The position numbers and the translations under genes are program-made. From the NCBI RefSeq assembly GCF_001421885.1, contig NZ_LMLH01000030.1, positions 62,001 to 126,000 on the forward strand: DNA of 64,000 bases, given 5' to 3'. Below the pieces are notes generated by a model that saw only the letters and a list, made by a program, of their open reading frames with translations, had not been told where the DNA came from and ran no database searches. This DNA is from Pseudomonas sp. Leaf48 (GTDB lineage: Bacteria > Pseudomonadota > Gammaproteobacteria > Pseudomonadales > Pseudomonadaceae). Shown here piece after piece: positions 16,922 through 26,439 of this stretch; within the stretch, counting starts at the first letter, position 1, and each line of letters starts with the position of its first letter.

Positions 16922-18193
16922 ATGACTGAGTCCGTTCTTGACTACATGACCCGCCTGGGTCGCGCTGCCCGTGAAGCTTCCCGCGTGATCGGCCGTGCCA
17001 GCACCGCGCAAAAGAACCGCGCCCTGCAGGCTGCCGCCAATGCGCTGGACGCCGCTCGCGCCGAGCTGACCGCTGCCAATGAACAGGATCTGGCGGCTGG
17101 CCGTGCCAATGGGCTGGAGCCAGCGCTGCTGGAACGCCTGGCACTGACTCCGGCACGGATCGACGGCATGATCGTCGGGCTGCGTCAGGTTGCTGCCTTG
17201 CCGGACCCGGTGGGCGCTATCCGTGACATGAGCTACCGGCCGTCGGGTATCCAGGTGGGCAAGATGCGCGTGCCTTTGGGCGTGATCGGGATCATCTACG
17301 AGTCGCGGCCGAACGTGACCATCGATGCCGCCAGCCTGTGCCTGAAGTCTGGCAACGCGACTATCCTGCGTGGCGGGTCCGAGGCGATTCATTCCAATCG
17401 TGCCATCGCCGCCTGCATCCAGCGCGGCCTGGCCGAGGCCGATCTGCCGGCCGCGGTGGTGCAAGTGGTCGAAACCACGGATCGCGCTGCCGTCGGCGCG
17501 TTGATCACCATGCCCGAATACGTGGATGTCATCGTGCCCCGTGGCGGTCGTGGCCTTATCGAGCGCGTCAGTCGCGACGCCAGGGTGCCGGTGATCAAGC
17601 ATTTGGACGGTATTTGCCACGTTTACGTCAGTGAGCACGCCGACCTGGCCAAGGCCCAACGCATCGCGTTCAACGCCAAGACTTACCGCTATGGCATCTG
17701 CGGCGCCATGGAAACACTGCTGGTCGATCAAACCGTTGCGAAAGATTTCCTGCCAGCTATGGCCGCCCAGTTCCGCGAAAAAGGCGTCGAGCTGCGCGGT
17801 TGTGAGCGCACCCGGGCGAACATCGAAGCGCTGCCGGCCACCGAAGAAGACTGGAGCACCGAATACCTGGCGGCGATCCTGTCGATCCGTGTGGTGGACG
17901 GACTGGACCAGGCCATCGAGCACATCAATCATTACGGTTCCCATCACACCGATTCGATCGTCAGCGAACACCAGGGCGACACCCGGCGTTTTGTGGCTGA
18001 AGTCGACTCCGCGTCGGTGATGATCAATACCCCGACGTGCTTCGCCGATGGCTTCGAATACGGTTTGGGTGCCGAGATCGGCATTTCTACTGATAAGCTG
18101 CACGCCCGAGGCCCGGTGGGTCTTGAGGGGCTGACCTGCGAGAAGTACATCGTGGTCGGTGATGGCCAGTTGCGCGGACAGGAGCCGGTCTGA
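16922..18193 (+). CDS. proA: Gamma-glutamyl phosphate reductase
   Basis: A 423-residue ALDH-superfamily enzyme of proline synthesis that reduces L-glutamyl-5-phosphate to glutamate semialdehyde with NADPH. Family stretches include GVIGIIYESRPNVT, CLKSGNATILRGGSEA, PRGGRGLIERV and NTPTCFADGFEYGLGAEIGIS. The ATG at 16922 gives the standard length and the usual N-terminus TESVLDYMTRLGRAA. It heads a plus-strand run; nadD follows at once. Confidence 0.96.
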   Translation: MTESVLDYMTRLGRAAREASRVIGRASTAQKNRALQAAANALDAARAELTAANEQDLAAGRANGLEPALLERLALTPARIDGMIVGLRQVAALPDPVGAIRDMSYRPSGIQVGKMRVPLGVIGIIYESRPNVTIDAASLCLKSGNATILRGGSEAIHSNRAIAACIQRGLAEADLPAAVVQVVETTDRAAVGALITMPEYVDVIVPRGGRGLIERVSRDARVPVIKHLDGICHVYVSEHADLAKAQRIAFNAKTYRYGICGAMETLLVDQTVAKDFLPAMAAQFREKGVELRGCERTRANIEALPATEEDWSTEYLAAILSIRVVDGLDQAIEHINHYGSHHTDSIVSEHQGDTRRFVAEVDSASVMINTPTCFADGFEYGLGAEIGISTDKLHARGPVGLEGLTCEKYIVVGDGQLRGQEPV

Positions 18194-18194
18194 C

Positions 18195-18884
18195 TTGGGC
18201 GACTTCGACCCGTCAGCCCCGGTCACTGCCCCAGAACCTGTGCCTCGCCGCATTGGCGTACTGGGCGGAACCTTTGACCCGGTGCACATCGGCCATTTGC
18301 GCGGTGCGCTGGAAGTCGCCGAGACACTGGCGCTCGATGAGCTGCGCCTGACACCCAGTGCCAGGCCACCCCATCGGGATACGCCACAGGTGTCGGCGAA
18401 AGACCGTCTGGCGATGGTCGAGTGCGCGGTGGCCGGTGTGGCACCGTTGGTGGTGGACGCCCGTGAATTGCAGCGGGACAAACCGTCCTACACCATTGAT
18501 ACCCTGGAACTGATGCGGGCCGAGTTGGCCGCGCACGACCAGGTTTTTCTGCTTCTGGGCTGGGACGCTTTTTGCGGCCTGCCCACTTGGCACCGCTGGG
18601 AAGAGTTGCTCCAGCATTGCCACATCCTGGTGTTGCAACGCCCGGATGCCGACAGCGAGCCGCCGGATGCCTTGCGCAACCTGCTGGCAGCGCGCTCGGT
18701 GAGCGACCCGCTGGCCCTCAAAGGGCCGAGCGGACAGATTGCATTCGTCTGGCAGACGCCGCTCGCGGTATCCGCCACCCAGATCCGTCAACTGCTGGCC
18801 AGCGGTAAGTCGGTACGTTTCCTGGTGCCCGACGCGGTCCTGGCCTACATCGATGCGCACGGACTTTACCGTGCGTCGAACTGA
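18195..18884 (+). CDS. nadD: Nicotinate-nucleotide adenylyltransferase
   Basis: NaMN adenylyltransferase of NAD synthesis, with the nucleotidyltransferase motif GGTFDPVHIGHLR near the N-terminus and the C-terminal SATQIR (the ISSTxIR-type motif). The start is not an ATG in the region of family similarity. TTG at 18195 has AGGAG about 10 bases upstream and gives 229 residues. GTG at 18240 would give 214, nearer the usual length, but has no visible Shine-Dalgarno. The TTG lies one base after the proA stop, which fits translational coupling. Confidence 0.93.
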   Translation: MGDFDPSAPVTAPEPVPRRIGVLGGTFDPVHIGHLRGALEVAETLALDELRLTPSARPPHRDTPQVSAKDRLAMVECAVAGVAPLVVDARELQRDKPSYTIDTLELMRAELAAHDQVFLLLGWDAFCGLPTWHRWEELLQHCHILVLQRPDADSEPPDALRNLLAARSVSDPLALKGPSGQIAFVWQTPLAVSATQIRQLLASGKSVRFLVPDAVLAYIDAHGLYRASN

Positions 18885-18957
18885 ATAGGAGTGCTTCAAG
18901 GCACGTGGCAACAACGTGTATCGAAGCGCCCGAACATACGAGCAAAACGAGTTTTAT

Positions 18958-19452
18958 ATGACAGACAAAGACCAAACCAAAGTTAAGCGCAAAGGCACGT
19001 TCAAGAGCGCCCCGCTGCCAGTAGAGGCTCACACTGGCGTGATTCTGGCCGGCGCAGAGCTGGTCAAGGTTGCCGTAGCTGCCCTGGAAGACGTCAAGGC
19101 CCAGGACATCCAGGTGATCGACGTTCGCGACAAGCAGAGCATCACTGACTACATGATCATCGCTACCGGTACCTCCAACCGCCAGATCGGCGCGATGCTG
19201 GACAAGGTCCGCGAGGCGGTCAAGGCTCAAGGCGTCAAGCCGCTGGGTGAAGAAGGCAAGGGCGACAGCGACTGGGTCCTGCTGGACATGGACGATGTCA
19301 TCGTACACATGATGACCGCGTCGGCTCGCCAGTTCTACGACCTGGAGCGCCTGTGGGCCGGTGCCGAGCAGAGCCGTTCGGCCAGCGCTGCTCACCACAG
19401 CCCGGAAAACACCCATGAGCACTTCACCAAGCTCAACAAAGACCAGCAATAA
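18958..19452 (+). CDS. rsfS: Ribosome silencing factor RsfS
   Basis: A 164-residue protein whose core LVKVAVAALEDVKAQDIQVID, then SITDYMIIATGTSNRQI and DWVLLDMDDVIVHMM (pieces of residues 37-125) is the RsfS/DUF143 domain. It binds ribosomal protein uL14 and blocks subunit joining during slow growth. Compared with the usual 105-120 residues there are extra tails: about 35 basic N-terminal residues (KVKRKGTFKSAP) and a Ser/His-rich C-terminus. Some pseudomonads start the protein closer to the core, so the N-terminal extension is uncertain. Confidence 0.93.
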   Translation: MTDKDQTKVKRKGTFKSAPLPVEAHTGVILAGAELVKVAVAALEDVKAQDIQVIDVRDKQSITDYMIIATGTSNRQIGAMLDKVREAVKAQGVKPLGEEGKGDSDWVLLDMDDVIVHMMTASARQFYDLERLWAGAEQSRSASAAHHSPENTHEHFTKLNKDQQ

Positions 19453-19461
19453 GGGACCGCT

Positions 19462-19929
19462 GTGCGACTGCGACTGATCGCCGTCGGTTCACGCATGCCC
19501 AAATGGGTGGAAGAAGGCTGGCACGAATATGCCAAGCGTCTTCCGTCCGAGCTGGCGCTGGAACTGGTGGAAATACCGCTCAATACCCGGGGCAAGAACG
19601 CCGACGTGGCCCGCTTCATCCGCCAGGAAGGCGAAGCCATGCTGGCCAAGGTCGGGCCGAACGAGCGGATCGTTACCCTCGAAGTCCACGGCAAGCCCTG
19701 GAGCACCGAGCAACTGGCGGTCGAACTCGATCGCTGGCGGCTGGACTCGCGTACGGTCAATTTCATGGTCGGCGGCCCCGAGGGGCTGGCGCCGGAAGTT
19801 TGTGCCCGGGCTGATCAACGCTGGTCGTTGTCGCCGCTGACCTTGCCGCACCCGCTGGTGCGGATCTTGATCGGCGAACAGTTGTACCGTGCCTGGACCG
19901 TGCTGTCCGGTCACCCTTACCACAAGTAG
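19462..19929 (+). CDS. rlmH: 23S rRNA (pseudouridine1915-N3)-methyltransferase
   Basis: A 155-residue SPOUT methyltransferase with the knot motif FMVGGPEGLAPEV and the C-terminal LSPLTLPHPLVRILIGEQLYRAW (in pieces), the standard RlmH length. It starts at GTG 19462, nine bases after the rsfS stop, which places it in the nadD-rsfS-rlmH-mrdA-rodA cluster common in gammaproteobacteria. It methylates the pseudouridine at 1915 in helix 69. Confidence 0.96.
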   Translation: MRLRLIAVGSRMPKWVEEGWHEYAKRLPSELALELVEIPLNTRGKNADVARFIRQEGEAMLAKVGPNERIVTLEVHGKPWSTEQLAVELDRWRLDSRTVNFMVGGPEGLAPEVCARADQRWSLSPLTLPHPLVRILIGEQLYRAWTVLSGHPYHK

Positions 19930-19939
19930 TTCTGCCCTC

Positions 19940-21835
19940 ATGTCCCAGCCGATCCGCATCAAGGACCACGAAAAAGACGCCCGTCTGGTGCGTGGCCGCG
20001 TCGTGTTCGGGGCCATCGCAGTGGTGCTGCTGATTGGCGTGCTGATTGCCCGGTTGTATTTCCTCCAGGTGATCCAGTACGACTATCACTCGACCTTGTC
20101 GGAAAACAACCGCGTCCATGTGCAGCCGATTCCGCCGACCCGCGGGTTGATTTTCGACCGCAATGGCGTAGTGATCGCCGACAATCGGCCCAGTTTCAGC
20201 CTGAGCATGACCCGCGAGCGTTCTGGCGAGTGGCAGAAGGTGCTCGATGTGATCGTCGAAGTGCTGGAGCTGACGCCCGAGGATCGGGCGATTTTCGAGA
20301 AGCGCATGCGCCAGGGGCGACGGCCGTTCGAGCCGGTGCCGATCCTGTTTGAATTGACCGAAGAGCAGATCGCCCGTATTGCCGTGAACCAGTTCCGCCT
20401 GCCCGGTGTGGAAGTGGTCGCGCAACTGGTCCGTCATTATCCGCAGGGCGCGCACTTTGCCCACTCGGTGGGTTACATGGGGCGGATCAACGAGAAAGAG
20501 CTCAAGACCCTGGACCCGGTGAGTTACAGCGGCACCCATCAAATTGGCAAAACCGGCATCGAGCGCTTCTACGAGGCGGAGTTGCACGGTCAGGTGGGTT
20601 ACGAGGAAGTCGAGACCAACGCTCGGGGCCGTGTATTGCGGGTACTCAAGCGTACCGAGCCGATCTCCGGCAAGGACATCGTCCTGAGCCTGGATATCAA
20701 ATTGCAGGAAGCTGCTGAAGCTGCGCTCGGTGGTCGTCGAGGTGCGGTGGTGGCCCTGGACCCGAAAACCGGCGAGGTCCTGGCGATGGTCAGTCAGCCG
20801 AGCTTCGATCCGAACCTGTTCGTGACGGGAATCAGCTCAAAGGCCTATTCCGAACTGCGCGACTCCATTGACCGGCCTCTGTTCAACCGCGTGCTGCGTG
20901 GTCTGTATCCGCCGGGTTCGACCATCAAGCCGGCGGTAGCGATCGCGGGGCTGGATGCGGGCGTGGTGACCGCGTCTTCCCGGGTGTTCGATCCGGGTTA
21001 TTACATGCTGCCCAACTACGATCACAAATACCGTAACTGGAACCGTACCGGCGACGGCTTTGTCGACCTGGATACGGCAATCATGCGCTCCAACGATACC
21101 TACTTCTATGACCTGGCCCACAAGCTGGGGATCGATCGGTTGTCGGCGTATATGAGCAAATTCGGCATTGGCCAGAAGGTATCCCTGGACATGTTCGAAG
21201 AATCGCCGGGGCTTATGCCGACCCGGGAATGGAAGCGCGCGACCCGTCGGCAAGCCTGGTTCCCGGGTGAAACATTGATTCTGGGGATCGGTCAGGGCTA
21301 CATGCAGTCGACGCCATTGCAATTGGCCCAGGCCACGGCACTGGTGGCCAACAAAGGCGTATGGAACCGTCCGCACCTGGCCAGGACCATCGAAGGCCAG
21401 AAGCCGGTGGATGAGCACCCGATGCCGGACATCATCCTGCGTGACCCGTCCGACTGGACCAAGGTCAACCATGGCATGCAGCAAGTGATGCACGGTGCCC
21501 GTGGCACTGCGCGCAAAGCCGCGATCGGTGCGCAATACCGGATCGCCGGCAAGAGCGGTACGGCCCAGGTGGTCGCGATCAAGCAGGGAGAAAAGTACGA
21601 CCGTTCCAAGGTCCAGGAACGCCATCGCGACCACGCCTTGTTCGTTGGCTTCGCGCCGGCCGACGACCCGAAAATCGTAGTGTCGGTGATGGTCGAGAAC
21701 GGTGAGTCCGGCTCCGGCGTCGCCGCGCCGGTCGTTCGTCAAATCATGGACGCCTGGCTGCTGGGCCCGGACGGCCGGTTGAAGCCCGAATACGCCGACC
21801 CTATCAGTGCAGAGGCTACCGCCCGTGATGAATAA
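19940..21835 (+). CDS. mrdA: Penicillin-binding protein 2 (elongasome transpeptidase)
   Basis: A 631-residue class B PBP. There is one N-terminal membrane anchor (VVFGAIAVVLLIGVLIARL), a dimerisation domain, then the transpeptidase domain with SxxK as STIK (Ser327-Lys330), SxN as SND, and KSGTAQV. It cross-links murein for lateral wall growth together with RodA. The start at ATG 19940 follows the rlmH stop closely. Its 3' end overlaps rodA by eight bases. Confidence 0.96.
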   Translation: MSQPIRIKDHEKDARLVRGRVVFGAIAVVLLIGVLIARLYFLQVIQYDYHSTLSENNRVHVQPIPPTRGLIFDRNGVVIADNRPSFSLSMTRERSGEWQKVLDVIVEVLELTPEDRAIFEKRMRQGRRPFEPVPILFELTEEQIARIAVNQFRLPGVEVVAQLVRHYPQGAHFAHSVGYMGRINEKELKTLDPVSYSGTHQIGKTGIERFYEAELHGQVGYEEVETNARGRVLRVLKRTEPISGKDIVLSLDIKLQEAAEAALGGRRGAVVALDPKTGEVLAMVSQPSFDPNLFVTGISSKAYSELRDSIDRPLFNRVLRGLYPPGSTIKPAVAIAGLDAGVVTASSRVFDPGYYMLPNYDHKYRNWNRTGDGFVDLDTAIMRSNDTYFYDLAHKLGIDRLSAYMSKFGIGQKVSLDMFEESPGLMPTREWKRATRRQAWFPGETLILGIGQGYMQSTPLQLAQATALVANKGVWNRPHLARTIEGQKPVDEHPMPDIILRDPSDWTKVNHGMQQVMHGARGTARKAAIGAQYRIAGKSGTAQVVAIKQGEKYDRSKVQERHRDHALFVGFAPADDPKIVVSVMVENGESGSGVAAPVVRQIMDAWLLGPDGRLKPEYADPISAEATARDE

Positions 21836-22970
21836 TTTTGATCGCATGCTCTCCAGCGAGGATGTGATGCGTCGTCGAGCGACGTTATTGCAACGCCTGC
21901 ACATCGATGGCCCGTTGTTGATCCTGCTGCTGACACTGGCCGCCGGTAGCCTGTTCGTGCTGTATTCGGCCAGCGGCAAGAGCTGGGATCTGCTCGCCAA
22001 ACAAGCCACTTCATTCGGCATCGGCCTGGTGTCGATGATCGTCATCGCCCAGTTCGAGCCGCGCTTCATGGCCCGCTGGGTGCCGGTCGGCTATGTGGTC
22101 GGTGTGCTGTTGCTGGTGGTGGTGGACGTAATGGGTCACAACGCCATGGGTGCTACGCGCTGGATCAACATTCCCGGCGTCATTCGCTTCCAGCCTTCGG
22201 AGTTCATGAAGATCCTGATGCCGGCGACTATCGCCTGGTACCTGTCCAAGCGCACCTTGCCGCCGCAGCTCAAGCACGTGGGCATCAGTCTCATGTTGAT
22301 TGGCATCCCGTTCATTCTGATCGTGCGGCAACCGGACTTGGGCACTTCGCTGCTGATTCTGGCCGGTGGGGCGTTCGTGCTGTTCATGGGTGGCCTGCGC
22401 TGGCGCTGGATCCTCAGCGTGCTCGCCGCTGCCGTGCCTGTGGCGATAGCCATGTGGTTCTTCATCATGCACGACTATCAGAAGCAGCGAATCCTGACGT
22501 TCCTCGACCCCGAGAGCGATCCGCTCGGCACCGGCTGGAACATCATTCAGTCCAAGGCGGCCATCGGTTCTGGCGGTGTGTTCGGCAAAGGCTGGCTGCT
22601 GGGTACCCAGTCGCATCTGGATTTCCTGCCGGAAAGCCACACCGACTTCATCATCGCGGTGATGGGTGAAGAATTCGGCCTGGTGGGTATCTGCGCGCTG
22701 CTGCTGATTTACCTGTTGCTGATTGGGCGCGGCCTGGTGATTACGGCCCAGGCCCAGACATTGTTCGGCAAGTTGCTCGCGGGCAGCCTGACGATGACGT
22801 TTTTTGTTTATGTTTTCGTCAACATCGGTATGGTCAGTGGCCTGTTGCCGGTGGTGGGGGTGCCGTTGCCGTTCATTAGCTACGGAGGAACTTCGCTGGT
22901 GACGCTGCTGTCAGCGTTTGGGGTTTTGATGTCGATCCATACCCATCGTAAGTGGATCGCGCAGGTTTGA
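21828..22970 (+). CDS. rodA: SEDS peptidoglycan glycosyltransferase RodA
   Basis: A 380-residue SEDS-family protein with about ten membrane segments and the conserved FQPSEFMKI, RQPDLGTSLL, FLPESHTDFI and PLPFISYGGTS motifs. It polymerises lipid II as partner of PBP2 in the rod complex. The start at 21828 lies inside the end of mrdA (overlap ATGAATAA), indicating coupling. mltB follows 17 bases downstream. Confidence 0.96.
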   Translation: MNNFDRMLSSEDVMRRRATLLQRLHIDGPLLILLLTLAAGSLFVLYSASGKSWDLLAKQATSFGIGLVSMIVIAQFEPRFMARWVPVGYVVGVLLLVVVDVMGHNAMGATRWINIPGVIRFQPSEFMKILMPATIAWYLSKRTLPPQLKHVGISLMLIGIPFILIVRQPDLGTSLLILAGGAFVLFMGGLRWRWILSVLAAAVPVAIAMWFFIMHDYQKQRILTFLDPESDPLGTGWNIIQSKAAIGSGGVFGKGWLLGTQSHLDFLPESHTDFIIAVMGEEFGLVGICALLLIYLLLIGRGLVITAQAQTLFGKLLAGSLTMTFFVYVFVNIGMVSGLLPVVGVPLPFISYGGTSLVTLLSAFGVLMSIHTHRKWIAQV

Positions 22971-22987
22971 ATAAGGTGAAGATTTCA

Positions 22988-23998
22988 ATGCAAGCAATGC
23001 GTGGCTGGGTGACTCGATACGCGCCATGGGTCAGCCTGGTAAGCATCCTTGGCACAACGCAGTCAGCAATGGCCGGCGAATATGAAGGTTCACCCCAGGT
23101 GGCCGAATTCGTAGGTGAAATGACCCGCGACTACGGCTTCGCCGGTGAGCAACTGATGGGAGTGTTCCGCGAAGCCGAGCGCAAGCAGTCGATTCTGGAT
23201 GCGATCTCCCGGCCCGCGGAACGGGTCAAGCAGTGGAACGAGTATCGCCCGATGTTCATCACCGACGCGCGGATCGCCCGCGGGGTGGACTTCTGGCGTC
23301 AGCACGAGGCGGTACTGGCCCGTGCCGAGCAGGAATACGGCGTGCCGGCGCAGGTTATTGTGTCGATCATCGGCGTTGAAACCTTTTTCGGCCGTAATAC
23401 CGGGAATTTCCGGGTGATCGATGCCCTGTCGACCCTGGGTTTCGACTATCCTCCCCGTGCCGAATTTTTCCGCAAGGAATTGCGTGAATTCCTGTTGTTG
23501 GCCCGGGAAGAACAGGTTGATCCATTGACGCTAAAAGGTTCTTACGCCGGTGCGATGGGGCTGCCGCAATTCATGCCGAGCAGCTTTCGCGCTTATGCCG
23601 TGGACTTCGACGGCGATGGCCACATCAATATCTGGACCAATCCGGACGATGCCATCGGCAGCGTTGCCAGTTATTTCAAGCGTCACGGTTGGGTTGCCGG
23701 CGAACCGGTGGTCAGTCGCGCCGATGTACGCGGCGAACAGGTGGACGAAGGTTTGACCACCGGTATCGAACCGACGAAAACCGTCGGGGAGTTGCGGGCT
23801 CTGGGGTGGTCAAGTCATGATGCGCTGCGCGATGATATGCCGGTTACCGCTTTCCGCCTGGAAGGCGACAATGGCCCCGAGTACTGGATGGGCCTGAAGA
23901 ACTTCTACGCGATCACGCGTTATAACCGCAGCGTGATGTACGCCATGGCCGTACATCAACTGTCTGAACAGCTGGTCCAAGCACGGGGCGTCAAGTAA
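22988..23998 (+). CDS. mltB: Lytic murein transglycosylase B
   Basis: A 336-residue periplasmic enzyme. The N-terminal signal ends near AMAGEY and there is no lipobox, so unlike E. coli MltB it is probably soluble. The transglycosylase domain has the catalytic Glu131 in SIIGVETFFGRN, GAMGLPQFMPSSFRAYAVD and NPDDAIGSVASYF. It cleaves murein glycan to 1,6-anhydro products. The ATG at 22988 has AAGGTGA upstream. The stop overlaps the rlpA start (TAATG). Confidence 0.95.
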   Translation: MQAMRGWVTRYAPWVSLVSILGTTQSAMAGEYEGSPQVAEFVGEMTRDYGFAGEQLMGVFREAERKQSILDAISRPAERVKQWNEYRPMFITDARIARGVDFWRQHEAVLARAEQEYGVPAQVIVSIIGVETFFGRNTGNFRVIDALSTLGFDYPPRAEFFRKELREFLLLAREEQVDPLTLKGSYAGAMGLPQFMPSSFRAYAVDFDGDGHINIWTNPDDAIGSVASYFKRHGWVAGEPVVSRADVRGEQVDEGLTTGIEPTKTVGELRALGWSSHDALRDDMPVTAFRLEGDNGPEYWMGLKNFYAITRYNRSVMYAMAVHQLSEQLVQARGVK

Positions 23999-25011
23999 TG
24001 CGGGCATTGCCTATGGATAAACCCCTGAAGCTGATGGCTTTCGCCGCATTGGCGGTGCTGGTAGCCAGTTGCTCGACCAGTCGTGCACCGGCTCCTCAGA
24101 AACCCGCCCCCACCGCCGCCGTGCGCACCACGCCGGGGCTGGACATCAACCGTGCCCACAAGGATGGCGCACCCTGGTGGGATGTCGATGTTTCGCGCAT
24201 CCCTGATGCGACGCCAACTCTGCACACCGGGCCCTATAAGGCCAACCCGTATACCGTGCTGGGCAAGACATATTTCCCGCAGCAGGAGTCCAAGACCTAC
24301 GTTGCTTCAGGCACGGCCTCCTGGTACGGCACCAAGTTTCACGGTCAGAACACCGCCAACGGCGAAGTGTATGACCTGTACGGCATGAGCGCCGCGCACA
24401 AGACATTGCCACTGCCGAGTTATGTTCGGGTAACCAACCTGGACAACAACAAAAGCGTGATCCTGCGGGTCAACGACCGAGGTCCGTTCTATTCGGACCG
24501 GATCATCGACTTGTCCTACGCCGCCGCCAAAAAGCTCGGCTATGCCGAAACCGGTACCGCGCGAGTCAAGGTCGAAGGCATCGACCCGCAGGCCTGGTGG
24601 GCTGCCAAGGGCCGGCCGGCGCCGCTGATGCTCAACGAGCCAAAAGTCGCGCAAAATAGCGCCCCGGTGATTACGCCTTCGACCGGCACCGTTGAGCAAT
24701 GGACGCCGCCGCCACAGCAACACGCTGCCGCCGTGGTGCCGGTGCAGCTTGATACCAAAAAAACCGCTTCTGCAGCGTCTGGCCAGTATCTGCAGGTGGG
24801 CGCGTTCGCCAACCCGGATGCTGCAGAACTCCTGAGATCGAAGCTCAGCGGGATGGTGAGCGCTCCGGTGTTCATCAGCTCGATCGTGCGCAATCAGCAA
24901 ACCCTGCATCGGGTACGCTTGGGGCCGATTGGATCGCCGGGTGAAATCCAGCAAGTGCAAAACAGTGTGCGCCTGGCCAACCTCGGTTCGCCGAGCGTAG
25001 TGACAGAGTAA
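23998..25011 (+). CDS. rlpA: RlpA septal lytic transglycosylase lipoprotein
   Basis: A 337-residue lipoprotein with lipobox LVASC (Cys25), a double-psi beta-barrel domain (ASGTASWYGTKFHGQ, then NGEVYDLYGMSAAHKTLPLP and VNDRGPF), and a C-terminal SPOR domain (YLQVGAFANPDAA). In P. aeruginosa RlpA cleaves denuded glycan strands at the septum. The start shares a base with the mltB stop; ATG 24013 is an alternative. It belongs to the mrdA-rodA-mltB-rlpA cell-wall cluster. Confidence 0.95.
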   Translation: MRALPMDKPLKLMAFAALAVLVASCSTSRAPAPQKPAPTAAVRTTPGLDINRAHKDGAPWWDVDVSRIPDATPTLHTGPYKANPYTVLGKTYFPQQESKTYVASGTASWYGTKFHGQNTANGEVYDLYGMSAAHKTLPLPSYVRVTNLDNNKSVILRVNDRGPFYSDRIIDLSYAAAKKLGYAETGTARVKVEGIDPQAWWAAKGRPAPLMLNEPKVAQNSAPVITPSTGTVEQWTPPPQQHAAAVVPVQLDTKKTASAASGQYLQVGAFANPDAAELLRSKLSGMVSAPVFISSIVRNQQTLHRVRLGPIGSPGEIQQVQNSVRLANLGSPSVVTE

Positions 25012-25194
25012 AATACGTAGGACTTGATTGACGGTTCACTCGCAGTCGGGGGTGAACCAGGTTGTTGGCTCGTCGAGAACAAAAGCCCGGCAAGGGTGAC
25101 TGGAGTGAGCAACTAAACACGCGATGACTCGTTAGAAAGTCATTTGATTAGTTTTGCCTGCGGGCAAGTTTCCATTAGCGATTTCGAGAGACGG

Positions 25195-26352
25195 ATGAAC
25201 ATCACCACCTTTGCCAAACGCCTGTTCCTGCTAGTCCCGCTGCTCCTCTCACCTGCCGCGTTCGCGGCCGAGATGATGCCGTCGCCACCGCAACTGGCCG
25301 CCAAGGCCTACGTGCTCATGGATGCCAGCAGCGGCAATGTGCTGGTCGAGAACAACGGTGACCAGCGACTGCCGCCGGCCAGCCTGACCAAGCTGATGAC
25401 CGCCTACATTGCGACCCTGGAAATCCGTCGTGGCCAGATTGGCGAAAACGATCCGGTGACCGTCAGCGAAAACGCCTGGCGTACCGGTGGTTCGCGGATG
25501 TTCATCAAGGTCGGCTCGCAGGTGACTGTCAGCGACCTGTTGCACGGCATCATCATCCAGTCGGGCAACGACGCCAGCGTTGCCCTCGCCGAGCACATCG
25601 CCGGCAGCGAAGATGCGTTCGCCGACATGATGAACAAGAGCGTTGCCGATCTGGGCATGAGCAACACCCACTTCATGAACCCGACCGGTCTGCCGAACCC
25701 TGAGCACTACTCGTCGGCTCACGACATGGCCGTGCTGGCTCGCGCGATCATCCACGAAGACCCGGCTCACTACGCGATCTATTCGCAGAAAGAGTTCTTC
25801 TGGAACGGCATCAAGCAACCGAACCGTAACCTGCTGCTGTGGCGCGACAAGACTGTCGACGGTCTGAAAACCGGCCACACCGACGAAGCCGGCTACTGCA
25901 TGGTGTCCTCGGCTGTACGTGATGGCATGCGCCTGATCGCCGTGGTGTTCGGCACCAACAGCGAAGTGGCTCGCGCCTCCGAGACCCAGAAGCTGCTGAC
26001 CTACGGTTTCCGTTTCTTCGAAACCCAGACCTTCTATCAGAAGGGCACCGAGCTGGCTCAGGCTCCTGTCTGGAAAGGCTCCACCAACCAGGTCAAGGCT
26101 GGCCTGGCTCAAGACCTGACCATGACCCTGCCAAAAGGCCAGCTGAAAAAGCTCGCTGCGAGCATGACCATGAACCCGCAACTGATCGCGCCAATCGCCA
26201 AGGGCGACGTGATCGGTAAAGTCGAAGTGAAACTGGACGACAAGGTGGTGCACAGCGCCGATCTGATCGCTCTGGACGCTGTCGAGGAAGGTGGTATCTT
26301 CCGCCGCATGTGGGATAGCATCCGTCTATTCTTCTACGGCTTGTTCAACTGA
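25195..26352 (+). CDS. dacA: D-alanyl-D-alanine carboxypeptidase (PBP5/6 type)
   Basis: A 385-residue low-molecular-weight PBP with a signal peptide ending AFA, SxxK as SLTK (Ser63-Lys66), SGN in IIIQSGNDAS, and KTG in GLKTGHTDEAGYC. The C-terminal domain ends in an amphipathic helix (MWDSIRLFFYGLF) that anchors it to the outer face of the inner membrane. It trims the terminal D-Ala from pentapeptides. The gene is named dacC in P. aeruginosa. The 183-base gap upstream includes a GGTTCAC/GTGAACC repeat and probably its own promoter. Confidence 0.95.
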   Translation: MNITTFAKRLFLLVPLLLSPAAFAAEMMPSPPQLAAKAYVLMDASSGNVLVENNGDQRLPPASLTKLMTAYIATLEIRRGQIGENDPVTVSENAWRTGGSRMFIKVGSQVTVSDLLHGIIIQSGNDASVALAEHIAGSEDAFADMMNKSVADLGMSNTHFMNPTGLPNPEHYSSAHDMAVLARAIIHEDPAHYAIYSQKEFFWNGIKQPNRNLLLWRDKTVDGLKTGHTDEAGYCMVSSAVRDGMRLIAVVFGTNSEVARASETQKLLTYGFRFFETQTFYQKGTELAQAPVWKGSTNQVKAGLAQDLTMTLPKGQLKKLAASMTMNPQLIAPIAKGDVIGKVEVKLDDKVVHSADLIALDAVEEGGIFRRMWDSIRLFFYGLFN

Positions 26353-26367
26353 ATTTAGTGTGCACCC

Positions 26368-26402
26368 GCATGGCCCCGCGCTGATCCGGCGCGGGGGCAT
26401 GC
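26368..26402. terminator. Hairpin after dacA
   Basis: GCATGGCCCCGCGC at 26368-26381 pairs with 26389-26402 (one G-G mismatch) around a seven-base loop, 16 bases after the dacA stop. There is no U-run, so it may act as a weak terminator or as an RNA 3'-end stabiliser ahead of ybeD. Confidence 0.55.
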
Positions 26403-26439
26403 CCGTCGCCACGGCTTACGCTTACGAGGCCGTTACGCC

